From: CAYTED01 sp964537075
GTDB taxonomy: Bacteria; Patescibacteriota; Minisyncoccia; Moranbacterales; UBA1568
DNA: 19,527 nucleotides
Reading direction: 5' to 3'
NCBI GenBank assembly: GCA_964537075.1
Contig: CAZIBB010000016.1
Location: 1 to 19,527, forward strand
This document shows, piece after piece, positions 13,240 through 19,527 of the stretch (position 1 is the stretch's first letter; each line of letters starts with the position of its first letter). Below the pieces are notes generated by a model. The model did no database searches, was not told the origin of the DNA, and saw nothing but the letters and a program-made list of their open reading frames with translations. Position numbers and translations under genes: made by a program.

Positions 13240-13476
13240 ATGGGTGTGAAACGAATCACCATTTGTCATAAGAGAAATGACTGCATCGGTTGCGGGTCAT
13301 GCGCTTTGCTTGCACCAAAGAGTTGGAAAATGAATCCAAATGATGGGAAGTCCGACCTCACGGATGCAAAGTGGAAAGGAGAGGAATTCATGGTTTCGAT
13401 CATTCATGAAAGCGAGTATGATGATAATCGGAAGGCTGCCGATGCCTGCCCAGTCAATATCATTCGCTTAGATTGA
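13240..13476 (+). CDS. [4Fe-4S] ferredoxin
   Basis: The 78-residue electron carrier has a complete single-cluster motif, C15-I-G-C18-G-S-C21, and a distal C70-P, indicating one [4Fe-4S] cluster. It starts MGVKRITICHKRNDCIGCGS. A longer in-frame start (13171) would add a cysteine- and phenylalanine-rich segment that is translated hairpin repeat, so I reject it. It lies between the U32 gene and dus and may supply electrons to the U32 protein or take them from KorAB; neither is shown. No SD is present, and the start directly follows hairpin R6. Confidence 0.88.
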   Translation: MGVKRITICHKRNDCIGCGSCALLAPKSWKMNPNDGKSDLTDAKWKGEEFMVSIIHESEYDDNRKAADACPVNIIRLD

Positions 13477-13488
13477 AATAAAATGGGT

Positions 13489-13532
13489 ATCAAGGTCGGT
13501 CCTTAAGACCCATCCCAAGGACCGACCTTGAT
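13489..13532. other. Strong hairpin between ferredoxin and dus
   Basis: A perfect 16-bp stem, atcaaggtcggtcctt (13489-13504) with 13517-13532, has a 12-nt loop. No T run follows on either strand, so it is not a classical terminator. It ends 12 nt before the dus ATG. It may act as an mRNA processing, stability or attenuation structure. Confidence 0.6.
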
Positions 13533-13544
13533 AATCAATGGAGT

Positions 13545-14513
13545 ATGAATAACTTTTGGGAAAAACTGGAGAAGCCGTTTTTTGTTTTGGCGCCGATGGC
13601 GAATGTCACGGATGCGGCTTTTCGGCAGATCATCGCGAAATATGGGAAACCGGATGTAATGTGGACGGAATTCGTTTCGTGTGATGGGTTGTGTCATCCT
13701 GACGGGCGTGAGGCGATCAAGATTGACCTTAATTATACGGAAGGGGAGCGGCCGATCGTCGCACAGGTATTTACCGCGCATCCGGAGAAAATGCGTGAGG
13801 CTGCGAAATATATTCTGGAGCTTGGTTTCGATGGTATCGATATCAATATGGGATGCCCGGACAAGAATGTGATGAAACAGGGCGCCGGGGCATCACTCAT
13901 GAAAAATCCGGAACTCGCGAAGGAACTCATCCTTGCAGCGAAGGAGGGGGTGGAAAATAAAATTCCGGTGTCGGTGAAGACACGCATTGGATTCAATAGT
14001 GATGAATTGGAAGAGTGGCTTCTGAAACTCCTTGAAGCGAAGCCGTCGGCGATTACAGTGCATGCGCGGACGAAGAAGGAACTGTCACTCGTCCCAGCGA
14101 ATTGGGATCGCGTGAAGCGTGCAGTAGAAATCGCGCGTGGCTCAGGTGTACTTATTCTCGGAAATGGTGATGTGAAAAATATGGAAGAAGCAAGGATGAG
14201 AGTTGCTGAAACGGGTTGTGATGGTGTGATGATCGGTCGGGGAATTTTCGGGAATCCTTGGCTGTTCGACGAGACGAAGAAAGAAATTTCTGTCGAGGAA
14301 AAATTACGCGTGATGGTGGAACATACACAACTCTATGAAGAAATTTTCAGGGATGTAAAAAGTTTTGAACTGATGAAGAAACATTATAAGGCCTATGTGC
14401 ATGGTTTTCCCGAAGCAAAGGAACTTCGCGTGAAATTGATGGATTGTCACACGGCAAAAGAAGTTGAAAATGTGATGGAAGAATTTCTCAAACAATATGT
14501 AAGGCTTCAGTGA
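13545..14513 (+). CDS. dus: tRNA-dihydrouridine synthase
   Basis: This flavoenzyme reduces specific uridines in tRNA D-loops. The 322-residue protein has the FMN-binding start FFVLAPMANVTDAAFRQII, then PIVAQVFTAHP, the catalytic motif DINMGCPDKNV (C104) with GAGASLMKNP, SVKTRIGF, ITVHARTKKE and the phosphate-binding part ILGNGDVKNMEEA/GVMIGRGIFGNPWLF. A C-terminal helical domain follows (about 240-322), as in Dus. The subtype is not clear from sequence. It follows the [4Fe-4S] ferredoxin on the same strand with a strong hairpin between. GGAG sits only one base before the ATG, too close for a normal SD. Confidence 0.93.
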   Translation: MNNFWEKLEKPFFVLAPMANVTDAAFRQIIAKYGKPDVMWTEFVSCDGLCHPDGREAIKIDLNYTEGERPIVAQVFTAHPEKMREAAKYILELGFDGIDINMGCPDKNVMKQGAGASLMKNPELAKELILAAKEGVENKIPVSVKTRIGFNSDELEEWLLKLLEAKPSAITVHARTKKELSLVPANWDRVKRAVEIARGSGVLILGNGDVKNMEEARMRVAETGCDGVMIGRGIFGNPWLFDETKKEISVEEKLRVMVEHTQLYEEIFRDVKSFELMKKHYKAYVHGFPEAKELRVKLMDCHTAKEVENVMEEFLKQYVRLQ

Positions 14514-14524
14514 AATGGATGGTA

Positions 14525-14563
14525 ATTTAGCATATAAAAACGGTCGCCTGTTATGTGCTAAAT
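14525..14563. other. Weak hairpin after dus
   Basis: The arms atttagca (14525-14532) and tgctaaat (14556-14563) could pair downstream of the dus stop. No T run follows. Nothing else recognisable lies in 14564-14610. Confidence 0.25.
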
Positions 14564-14610
14564 ATCTTGAGATGAAGGGTGAGTACGTGATGATTGATGA
14601 AAAAAAGAAA

Positions 14611-14647
14611 GAAAAAAAACCGCGACCCATCTTGTGAATGGGTGCGG
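14611..14647 (-). terminator. Intrinsic terminator of the pyrD-pyrC operon
   Basis: On the minus strand the stem ccgcacccat pairs with atgggtcgcgg with one bulge (14620-14647) and is followed by a run of eight T residues (14612-14619 are A on the plus strand). It lies 27 nt after the pyrC stop. Confidence 0.85.
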
Positions 14648-14674
14648 CCGGGCGACTTTGAACTGGTTCAGTTC

Positions 14675-15760
14675 TCAGTCGGTAATAAGTTGCCAGCGAA
14701 CCGGTTGATCCGCTCGCCAGGGGATGACGACCTGTCCCTCACCGAATGGGTAGCCACTTTTTTCAGGCAGCCAGTCTTGGCGGATGAGAGTAATCGTACG
14801 GGTGTTTCGTGGCAGGCCGTAGAAGTCAGCGCCATAGAAACTCGCGAATCCTTCGAGTTTTTCGAGGACGCCGGCCACTTCGAACGCTTCGGCATAGAGT
14901 TCGATGCCGGCATGGGACGTGAAACAGCCGGCACAGCCGCAGTCCGCATATTTCGCGGTGCTCGCATGCGGTGCCGAATCCGTCCCGAGGAAAAATTTCG
15001 GATTGCCGGAAGTCGCCGCTTCGATGAGCGCAAGGCGATGCGTCTCGCGTTTGGCTACTGGCAGGCAGTAATTGCCCGCACGGAGGCCGCCCGCGAAAAT
15101 CGCATTGCGATTCATGAGCAGATGATGCGCCGTGATCGTCCCTGCGATATTCGGACTGGTACTCTTCACGAAATCCACCCCATCCTTGGTGGTGACATGC
15201 TCGAGTACCACTTTCAGTCCTGGGAAATCACGCAGGAGAGGGATGAGCACGGTATTGATGAACACCGCCTCACGGTCGAAGATGTCGACCTTGGGATCGG
15301 TGACCTCGCCATGGATCAAGAGCGGCATCCCGAGCTTTTCCATGCGGGCGATGGTCGCCGTGCATTTCTTGAGATCGGTTACGCCTGCATCCGAATTGGT
15401 TGTCGCTCCGGCGGGATAGTACTTCACTGCTTTTACGTATCCAGAGAAAAGGATGTGATCAATTTCGTCCGGAGGCGTGTTGTCGGTGAGATAGAGCGTC
15501 ATGAGCGGATCGAATACCGACCCTTTCGGAAGCATCGCGATGATGCACCAACGATAGCTCGCCGCCTGCTGGACCGTCGTGATCGGCGGTTTGAGATTGG
15601 GCATGATGATCGCGCGAGAGAAACGCTTCGCGGTGAACGGAAGGATATCGCGCATCGGTTGGCCATCGCGCAGGTGCAGGTGCCAGTCATCGGGGAAGAC
15701 GAATGTGAGTTTTTTCGGGAATTGGTTACCCATTCCGTACTCCGAATATTCGATTTGCAT
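14675..15760 (-). CDS. pyrC: Dihydroorotase (class II, PyrC-type)
   Basis: This enzyme cyclises carbamoyl aspartate to dihydroorotate in pyrimidine synthesis. The 361-residue protein has the metal-binding HxH in DDWHLHLRDG (H27, H29), MPNLKPPITT, the probable carbamylated lysine in VKAVKYYPAGATTNS (K113), metal histidines in LLIHGEV (H150) and VLEHVTT (H188), and the catalytic aspartate in FFLGTDSAPH (D261). This is the E. coli-like PyrC type. The start at 15760 has an AGGAG SD about 7 nt upstream. A later ATG (codon 10) is possible. It lies 21 nt after pyrD. A 389-codon plus-strand frame over the same DNA is an antisense shadow. Confidence 0.95.
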   Translation of the reverse strand: MQIEYSEYGMGNQFPKKLTFVFPDDWHLHLRDGQPMRDILPFTAKRFSRAIIMPNLKPPITTVQQAASYRWCIIAMLPKGSVFDPLMTLYLTDNTPPDEIDHILFSGYVKAVKYYPAGATTNSDAGVTDLKKCTATIARMEKLGMPLLIHGEVTDPKVDIFDREAVFINTVLIPLLRDFPGLKVVLEHVTTKDGVDFVKSTSPNIAGTITAHHLLMNRNAIFAGGLRAGNYCLPVAKRETHRLALIEAATSGNPKFFLGTDSAPHASTAKYADCGCAGCFTSHAGIELYAEAFEVAGVLEKLEGFASFYGADFYGLPRNTRTITLIRQDWLPEKSGYPFGEGQVVIPWRADQPVRWQLITD

Positions 15761-15781
15761 TAGGATCTCCTCGGTGAGAAT

Positions 15782-16744
15782 TCAATAATGGAAGAGTTTG
15801 TGCGCGAACCAGACGGTCGGTCCGAGCATGAAGGGGCGTACCGCGGCGATGGTGCCAAGAGAGATGGAATTCGCTCCGGCCTGCCAGACACGGAAGACCC
15901 CGATGGGGCCGAATATGCCTCCACCGGCATTGATATGCGTCGTGATGCCGGCTTTTCTCGCGTCTTTGATCCATCGGCATACTGGCGAAAGAAGAGGCCA
16001 ACCGGAAAGTCCTCCGCCCCCAAGATGTGCGAGGGGTGAGGTAGTACTTCCGAAGAACAGCCATTTCATCCCTGTCGGTATTTCCGCCCATGGTAGTGTA
16101 TTGGAAACCACGATGCCTGAACACGCCGGATGACTCGTGATCCTTTTCATATCCTCTATGTCGGCGAGAATATTTATTTTCACGACTATCGGCACACCGA
16201 GATTCGCGAGAATAGAAAGAAAGACAAATACTTCTTCCACGAATGCAGCCTGCGCTATCTTGTGTTTCGTATTCGGACACGAGACATTCAGCTGAATGGC
16301 AATGGGCACGTGAAGCGTCGGAATGAGCTTTGCGAGATGCATAGCGATCTTCCGTATTTCGGCCTCGCGTTCTTCGTGTGTTTTCCCGACAGCCATTACC
16401 GAAATCATGAAGGGCTTCATGATGGTCTGCCAATAGTACTTGTCGGCCAAAGCCTCAATGCCGATATTGGAGAGACCGACTGAATTGAGCATGACGCCCC
16501 AGAGAATCTGCCAAAGCCCGACCTTGATGCAGGCCGGCCGCTTCTCCTTGGGCGAAATGCCATCAGAGGCGAGCGGCATATTCCCGACAGTGGGATGTGC
16601 CGTCACTGTTTTCGCCACGAAAGTCGATCCTTCGAAGCTGTAGCCGGGGATGAATTCGGCGAAGAGCTGTTGATACCAGTATCCTTCGCCGAAAAAACCT
16701 TGAACGCCTGAAGCGCCCCATACAGGGCTGAAGTGTTTTAACAT
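15782..16744 (-). CDS. pyrD: Dihydroorotate dehydrogenase
   Basis: This flavoprotein oxidises dihydroorotate to orotate, the step after PyrC. The 320-residue protein has STFVAKTVTAHP (FMN lysine), MLNSVGLSN, and QLNVSCPNTK, where the cysteine (C156) corresponds to the catalytic base of class 1 enzymes. It then has VVKINILADI, VVSNTL and the phosphate-binding INAGGGIFGPIGVF followed by GANSISLGTI. The catalytic cysteine and lack of an N-terminal membrane segment favour a soluble class 1 enzyme. No pyrK is present here, so the electron acceptor is unknown. The start at 16744 has a GGGGAG SD 6 nt upstream. It is the first gene of the pyrDC operon, with a promoter at 16812-16840. Confidence 0.92.
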   Translation of the reverse strand: MLKHFSPVWGASGVQGFFGEGYWYQQLFAEFIPGYSFEGSTFVAKTVTAHPTVGNMPLASDGISPKEKRPACIKVGLWQILWGVMLNSVGLSNIGIEALADKYYWQTIMKPFMISVMAVGKTHEEREAEIRKIAMHLAKLIPTLHVPIAIQLNVSCPNTKHKIAQAAFVEEVFVFLSILANLGVPIVVKINILADIEDMKRITSHPACSGIVVSNTLPWAEIPTGMKWLFFGSTTSPLAHLGGGGLSGWPLLSPVCRWIKDARKAGITTHINAGGGIFGPIGVFRVWQAGANSISLGTIAAVRPFMLGPTVWFAHKLFHY

Positions 16745-16811
16745 TTTTTGCTCCCCTCTGAAGAATTTTGCTACTTGTTAAGGTATTTCTACCGGTCTTG
16801 GTATTGTGGCG

Positions 16812-16840
16812 AGAATAAGGGAAAAACAGCACAATGTCAA
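16812..16840 (-). promoter_or_regulatory. Promoter of the pyrD-pyrC operon
   Basis: On the minus strand a perfect TTGACA (complement of 16835-16840), a 17-nt spacer and TATTCT (complement of 16812-16817) are present. It would give a leader of about 60 nt ending in the pyrD SD. Confidence 0.7.
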
Positions 16841-16851
16841 GTGAAAATCGA

Positions 16852-16880
16852 TTGACGAATCTTTCAGAAAATTGTACGAT
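16852..16880 (+). promoter_or_regulatory. Promoter of the 134-residue gene
   Basis: TTGACG (16852-16857), a 17-nt spacer and TACGAT (16875-16880) are present. It is divergent from the pyrD promoter, with 11 nt between the two -35 boxes. The leader of about 25 nt contains the AGGAG SD. Confidence 0.6.
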
Positions 16881-16911
16881 AATACTTCGTCTGAATCTTG
16901 AGGAGAGAGAA

Positions 16912-17316
16912 ATGAAACAGGAAGAAATCATTTCGCTTCTCAATGAGGCGATTACTGTTCTTGAAGAGTCAGGAAGTCGGAAATTGAGTCTGAGACAACG
17001 GGATATGTTTCGACGTATTCGGGCGCTCTGTCTCGATTTCAATCAACGGGAAAAACTTCTTGGGAGCCGATCGACAGACTTCTTCGCTCGCGTCGGTTGT
17101 GCCTGCGCAGAAACGTTCAAGCGTCAGGCGATGTCCGATGCGATGATGGCACTTATCGGTGCGAGGTCACTTCCGCCGGATCATCGGAAGCTCACCGTAT
17201 TTCTCCGGAGACTGCGTCAGAAATTATCGATGGAGGAATTGCATCCGACGGGCGAATTCCTGAGGCTGGCCAATGCCGGGCTGTATACGGAGCAATTCGC
17301 ATACTTGAGCCTCTAG
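16912..17316 (+). CDS. Hypothetical 134-residue helical protein
   Basis: I do not recognise this family. The product is mostly helical and basic: MKQEEIISLLNEAITVLEES, then SLRQRDMFRRIRALCLDFNQ, a GCAC pair of cysteines near residue 62, LTVFLRRLRQKLSMEELHP and a short C-terminal part (LRLANAGLYTEQFAYLSL). There is no signal peptide or membrane segment. The start at 16912 is preferred because AGGAG lies 6 nt upstream. The frame could begin at 16834, but that overlaps the promoter. A terminator starts directly after the TAG stop, so it is probably a single-gene unit. Clear promoter, SD and terminator support a real gene. Confidence 0.72.
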   Translation: MKQEEIISLLNEAITVLEESGSRKLSLRQRDMFRRIRALCLDFNQREKLLGSRSTDFFARVGCACAETFKRQAMSDAMMALIGARSLPPDHRKLTVFLRRLRQKLSMEELHPTGEFLRLANAGLYTEQFAYLSL

Positions 17317-17345
17317 AGAAGCGGCAATGCCCGTTTCTTTTTTTT
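17317..17345 (+). terminator. Intrinsic terminator after the 134-residue gene
   Basis: An 8-bp stem, agaagcgg (17317-17324) with ccgtttct (17331-17338) and one G-T pair, has a 6-nt loop and is followed by eight T residues. It begins directly after the stop codon. Confidence 0.8.
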
Positions 17346-17358
17346 ACACGACCGAATC

Positions 17359-17367
17359 TGCTACACT
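17359..17367 (+). promoter_or_regulatory. Possible extended -10 promoter for mnmA
   Basis: TGCTACACT offers a TG extension and a 4-of-6 -10 box, with no clear -35. The following leader (about 57 nt) is pyrimidine-rich. A promoter is expected here because a terminator lies just upstream. Confidence 0.35.
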
Positions 17368-17430
17368 CTCTTTACTTATAGGTATCTCTCTTAAACTCTC
17401 TTTTCTAAATCTTCTTCCCTCAAAAGTATT

Positions 17431-18501
17431 ATGAATATCGCGATGCTTCTTTCTGGCGGGGTGGATAGTTCGGTATCCCTGCGATTGCTTCAAGACGCCG
17501 GTCATACTGTGCATGCTTTCTATCTGAAGATCTGGCTCGAGGACGAGCTGGCTTTTTTAGGTGAGTGTCCTTGGGAGGATGATTTAAAATATGTACGAGC
17601 AGTTTGTGAACAGGCAGAGGTGCCACTCACAGTCGTGCCGTTTCAGAAAGAATACTGGGAACGTGTGGTGACCTATACGATCGATGAGGTGAAAGCCGGA
17701 CGGACACCGAATCCGGATGTACTCTGCAATGCGCAGATCAAGTTTGGTGCGTTTTATGAATATATCTTTTCTCAGGAAAAATTTCATTTCGATAAGATCG
17801 CGACGGGCCATTATGCGGAAGCGGATGAACGAGATGGACAGGTATTTCTGAAAATGTCACCAGATTTAGTGAAGGATCAGACTTATTTTCTCTCACAGCT
17901 GTCGCAGAAGCAGATGGCGAAGGCGATGTTTCCCATCGGGCATCTGAAAAAAGAAGCAGTACGGGTCCTTGCGGAGAAATATGATCTCCCAAATGCGAAA
18001 CGGAAAGACAGTCAAGGAATCTGTTTTCTCGGGCAGATCGCTTTTGATAAGTTTCTGGAATTTCATCTCGGAAAAAAGGCGGGAGATATCATCGACCTCA
18101 AGACGGGAGAAAAAATCGGAGAGCATGATGGTTTTTGGTTCTATACGATCGGCCAGCGTAAGGGAATCAGGCTTTCGGGCGGACCATGGTATGTCGTGAA
18201 AAAAGATACGGAAAACAATTTGGTGTACGTCTCGAATCACTATCGGAGTGAGGAAATGTTTCGCGACACTTTCGAGGTAGGCGGACTGCATTGGATCAGC
18301 GGTGAAACCCCTGTAAAAAAAGAATTATCAGTGAAGCTTCGACACGGACCGAAGAAGTATGTTTGCGAGATGATATTACTCGAAAATGGCAATATATCCG
18401 TCAAGCTTGTCGATGAAGCAGATAAGGGTATCTCGCCCGGACAGTTCGCTGTGTTCTATGACGGAGAATACTGTCTGGGAGGAGGAATGATTGTTTCATA
18501 A
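17431..18501 (+). CDS. mnmA: tRNA 2-thiouridylase MnmA
   Basis: MnmA adds sulfur to U34 of the anticodon in tRNAs for Lys, Glu and Gln, using ATP and a persulfide sulfur donor. The 356-residue protein has the PP-loop SGGVDSS (8-14), the first catalytic cysteine in NPDVLCNAQIKFG (C99), IATGHYAEAD, KDQTYFLSQL and the second cysteine in KDSQGICFLGQ (C198), then a C-terminal beta domain with FYTIGQRKGIRLSGGPWYVV and SPGQFAVFYDGEYCLGGGMI. Length and motifs are normal. SufS of the nearby suf operon is the only desulfurase in this window and could be the sulfur source. No SD is seen. Hairpin R7 follows the stop. Confidence 0.96.
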   Translation: MNIAMLLSGGVDSSVSLRLLQDAGHTVHAFYLKIWLEDELAFLGECPWEDDLKYVRAVCEQAEVPLTVVPFQKEYWERVVTYTIDEVKAGRTPNPDVLCNAQIKFGAFYEYIFSQEKFHFDKIATGHYAEADERDGQVFLKMSPDLVKDQTYFLSQLSQKQMAKAMFPIGHLKKEAVRVLAEKYDLPNAKRKDSQGICFLGQIAFDKFLEFHLGKKAGDIIDLKTGEKIGEHDGFWFYTIGQRKGIRLSGGPWYVVKKDTENNLVYVSNHYRSEEMFRDTFEVGGLHWISGETPVKKELSVKLRHGPKKYVCEMILLENGNISVKLVDEADKGISPGQFAVFYDGEYCLGGGMIVS

Positions 18502-18503
18502 GA

Positions 18504-18624
18504 CAAAAAAACACAAAAATCAAAACACAAAAAGCCAAACAAAACACAGTAAACAAACTTGAGAGATTGGATTTGTGTTTTGGAAAATGTGCTTTGTTTG
18601 GAATTTTGTGTATCTGTGTTTTGT
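18504..18624. repeat. CCAAACAAA hairpin element R7
   Basis: The left units are acacaaa, aatcaaa, acacaaa, aagccaaa, caaaaca (18511-18546), with one 8-bp unit. The inverted right arm contains gtgctttgtttgg and tctgtgttttgt and ends near 18624. It fills the mnmA-mutY gap, ending 6 nt before the mutY ATG. Confidence 0.85.
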
Positions 18625-18630
18625 GACTCT

Positions 18631-19527
18631 ATGAAAATTTCTGCTGATAAAATTCATTTTTTCGAGTTAACGATCGCTGACTTCTTTATGAAAGTTGGGC
18701 GGGAGGATTTGCCATGGCGGAAACCCCGAAAAACTGCGTCTCGGGGCACAGGAAAGATTACGGCGTATGAAGTGTGGGTAAGCGAGATTATGCTCCAGCA
18801 GACCCAAGTGTCGCGGGTGATTGATTATTATGGGAAATTCCTGTTGCGTTTTCCGAATATTGAAGTATTAGGAGAAACGACGTGGGAAGAATTCCTTCCA
18901 TACTATGAGGGGCTCGGGTATTATGCGCGCGGTCGAAATATGCTCAAGGCGGCAAGAATGATCGTCGAAGAGTATGGAGGGAAATTCCCTCGGGAGAAAA
19001 AACTTCTTGAAAAAATTCCCGGTATCGGTCCCTATACGGCCAGTGCAATTCTTTCCTTTGCTTACAATGAGAATCATTTGGCATGGGATACGAATGTGAA
19101 GCGGGTAATCGGGAGGTTTTTCTTCGGGAACAAAAAAATAGAGTTTGATATGGAGAACATGGAGTCGAAATTTTCCCTACCAGCAAAGACACTCAATGCA
19201 GCGCTCATGGATTTCGGATCGGCAATCTGCCTCGCACGACCGAAGTGTGAGGCGTGTCCATTACAATCGAAATGTACTTACTATAAGGAAAATGGAAGTC
19301 AAGAGAAAATACAAAATACGAAATACGAAATACAAAATACGAAGATTGATTGGAAAGAGGCGCGGGCATTTATATTTCTTCACGAGAACCACAAAAAGTA
19401 TTTTTCTTCCGATACAAAGAGATTTAAGCCGTTCCTCCTGCCAAATGGATATAATTCTCGTGCCGGGATTAAGGATTGGTTTCGGAAAAACTATGGCCTG
19501 ACGGTATCGGTGCGACCGCCGTACAAG
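18631..19527 (+). CDS. mutY: A/G-specific adenine glycosylase MutY (3' end beyond the window)
   Basis: MutY removes adenine mispaired with 8-oxoguanine. The 299 codons seen are open to the right edge. The start is MKISADKIHFFELTIADFFM, then DLPWRK, the catalytic glutamate in YEVWVSEIMLQQTQVSRV (E52), YYEGLGYYARGRNM, the helix-hairpin-helix LEKIPGIGPYTASAI and the catalytic aspartate in WDTNVKRV (D153). The cluster cysteines are C200, C206, C209 and C215. Their spacing is C-x5-C-x2-C-x5-C, one residue shorter than the usual C-x6-C. From about 239 a Nudix-like 8-oxoG recognition domain begins (ARAFIFLHENHKK, FLLPNGYNSRAGIKDWFRKN). The linker (about 225-238) is encoded by a 7-bp repeat array. 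No SD is present, and hairpin R7 precedes it. Confidence 0.93.
   Translation, partial: MKISADKIHFFELTIADFFMKVGREDLPWRKPRKTASRGTGKITAYEVWVSEIMLQQTQVSRVIDYYGKFLLRFPNIEVLGETTWEEFLPYYEGLGYYARGRNMLKAARMIVEEYGGKFPREKKLLEKIPGIGPYTASAILSFAYNENHLAWDTNVKRVIGRFFFGNKKIEFDMENMESKFSLPAKTLNAALMDFGSAICLARPKCEACPLQSKCTYYKENGSQEKIQNTKYEIQNTKIDWKEARAFIFLHENHKKYFSSDTKRFKPFLLPNGYNSRAGIKDWFRKNYGLTVSVRPPYK
19306..19340 (+). repeat. Tandem 7-bp array inside the mutY linker
   Basis: Five exact-period units are present: aaaatac, aaaatac, gaaatac, gaaatac, aaaatac. They encode a 7-residue peptide repeat (KIQNTKY, EIQNTKI) between the cluster domain and the Nudix-like domain. Confidence 0.85.

Noticed and set aside
14635..14700. 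Possible tRNA-like sequence near the pyrC 3' end
   Set aside because: No cloverleaf, T-loop or anticodon arm could be formed. The stretch is the pyrC 3' end and its terminator.
14594..15763. 389-codon plus-strand open frame
   Set aside because: It lies antisense to pyrC, whose protein has all the dihydroorotase metal ligands, an SD and a terminator. The plus-strand product is arginine/glutamate-rich and matches no known family.
15726..16433. 235-codon minus-strand frame overlapping pyrD and pyrC
   Set aside because: A different frame over clear PyrD motifs. The product is histidine/arginine-rich with no recognisable domain.

Overview
The window looks like a genome segment from a small-genome uncultivated bacterium, most likely a member of the Patescibacteria / Candidate Phyla Radiation (a Parcubacteria- or Moranbacteria-like lineage is my best guess; this is inference). 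The reasons are the compact gene set, a fused HRDC-XseA, a KorAB-type 2-oxoacid oxidoreductase, a SUF operon with a shortened SufD, mostly SD-poor starts, and intergenic gaps filled with A/T-rich inverted repeats. TGA acts as a stop (korA, sufB, sufD), so the code looks standard.

Layout. (1) 66-2009 (+): xseA and xseB, the two subunits of exonuclease VII. (2) 2173-5176 (+): korA and korB, interrupted by a small S23-family four-helix-bundle gene (3890-4282). (3) 5281-5496 (-): a 71-residue hypothetical gene with its own strong promoter. (4) 11754 down to 5714 (-): an Rrf2-type regulator followed by sufC, sufB, a short sufD, sufS, sufU, a ferredoxin and a SufT/MIP18-like gene, read from one promoter with a palindromic operator at the start site. 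(5) 11852-14513 (+): a U32 peptidase-family protein (probable RNA hydroxylase), a [4Fe-4S] ferredoxin and a tRNA dihydrouridine synthase. (6) 16744 down to 14675 (-): pyrD-pyrC. (7) 16912-19527 (+): a hypothetical gene, mnmA, and mutY, which runs off the right edge.

How they fit. Iron-sulfur chemistry is a common theme. The SUF system would supply clusters to KorAB, both ferredoxins, the U32 protein and MutY, and SufS may also supply sulfur for MnmA. pyrD and pyrC are consecutive steps of pyrimidine synthesis. XseA/XseB and MutY are DNA repair; Dus, MnmA and probably the U32 protein modify RNA.

The most unusual signal is not a gene. Nearly every intergenic gap outside the pyr region holds inverted arrays of degenerate short tandem units, mostly with a 7-bp period and once 8 bp. 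Seven are related hairpins, mostly with the core ccaaacaaa, and five of these separate genes inside the suf operon. The same kind of array lies inside coding sequence: the XseA interdomain linker, the XseA 3' end, the MutY linker and the Rrf2 C-terminal tail. Another pair brackets the S23 gene exactly. This may be a mobile or self-propagating repeat system, and it is the main thing to check.
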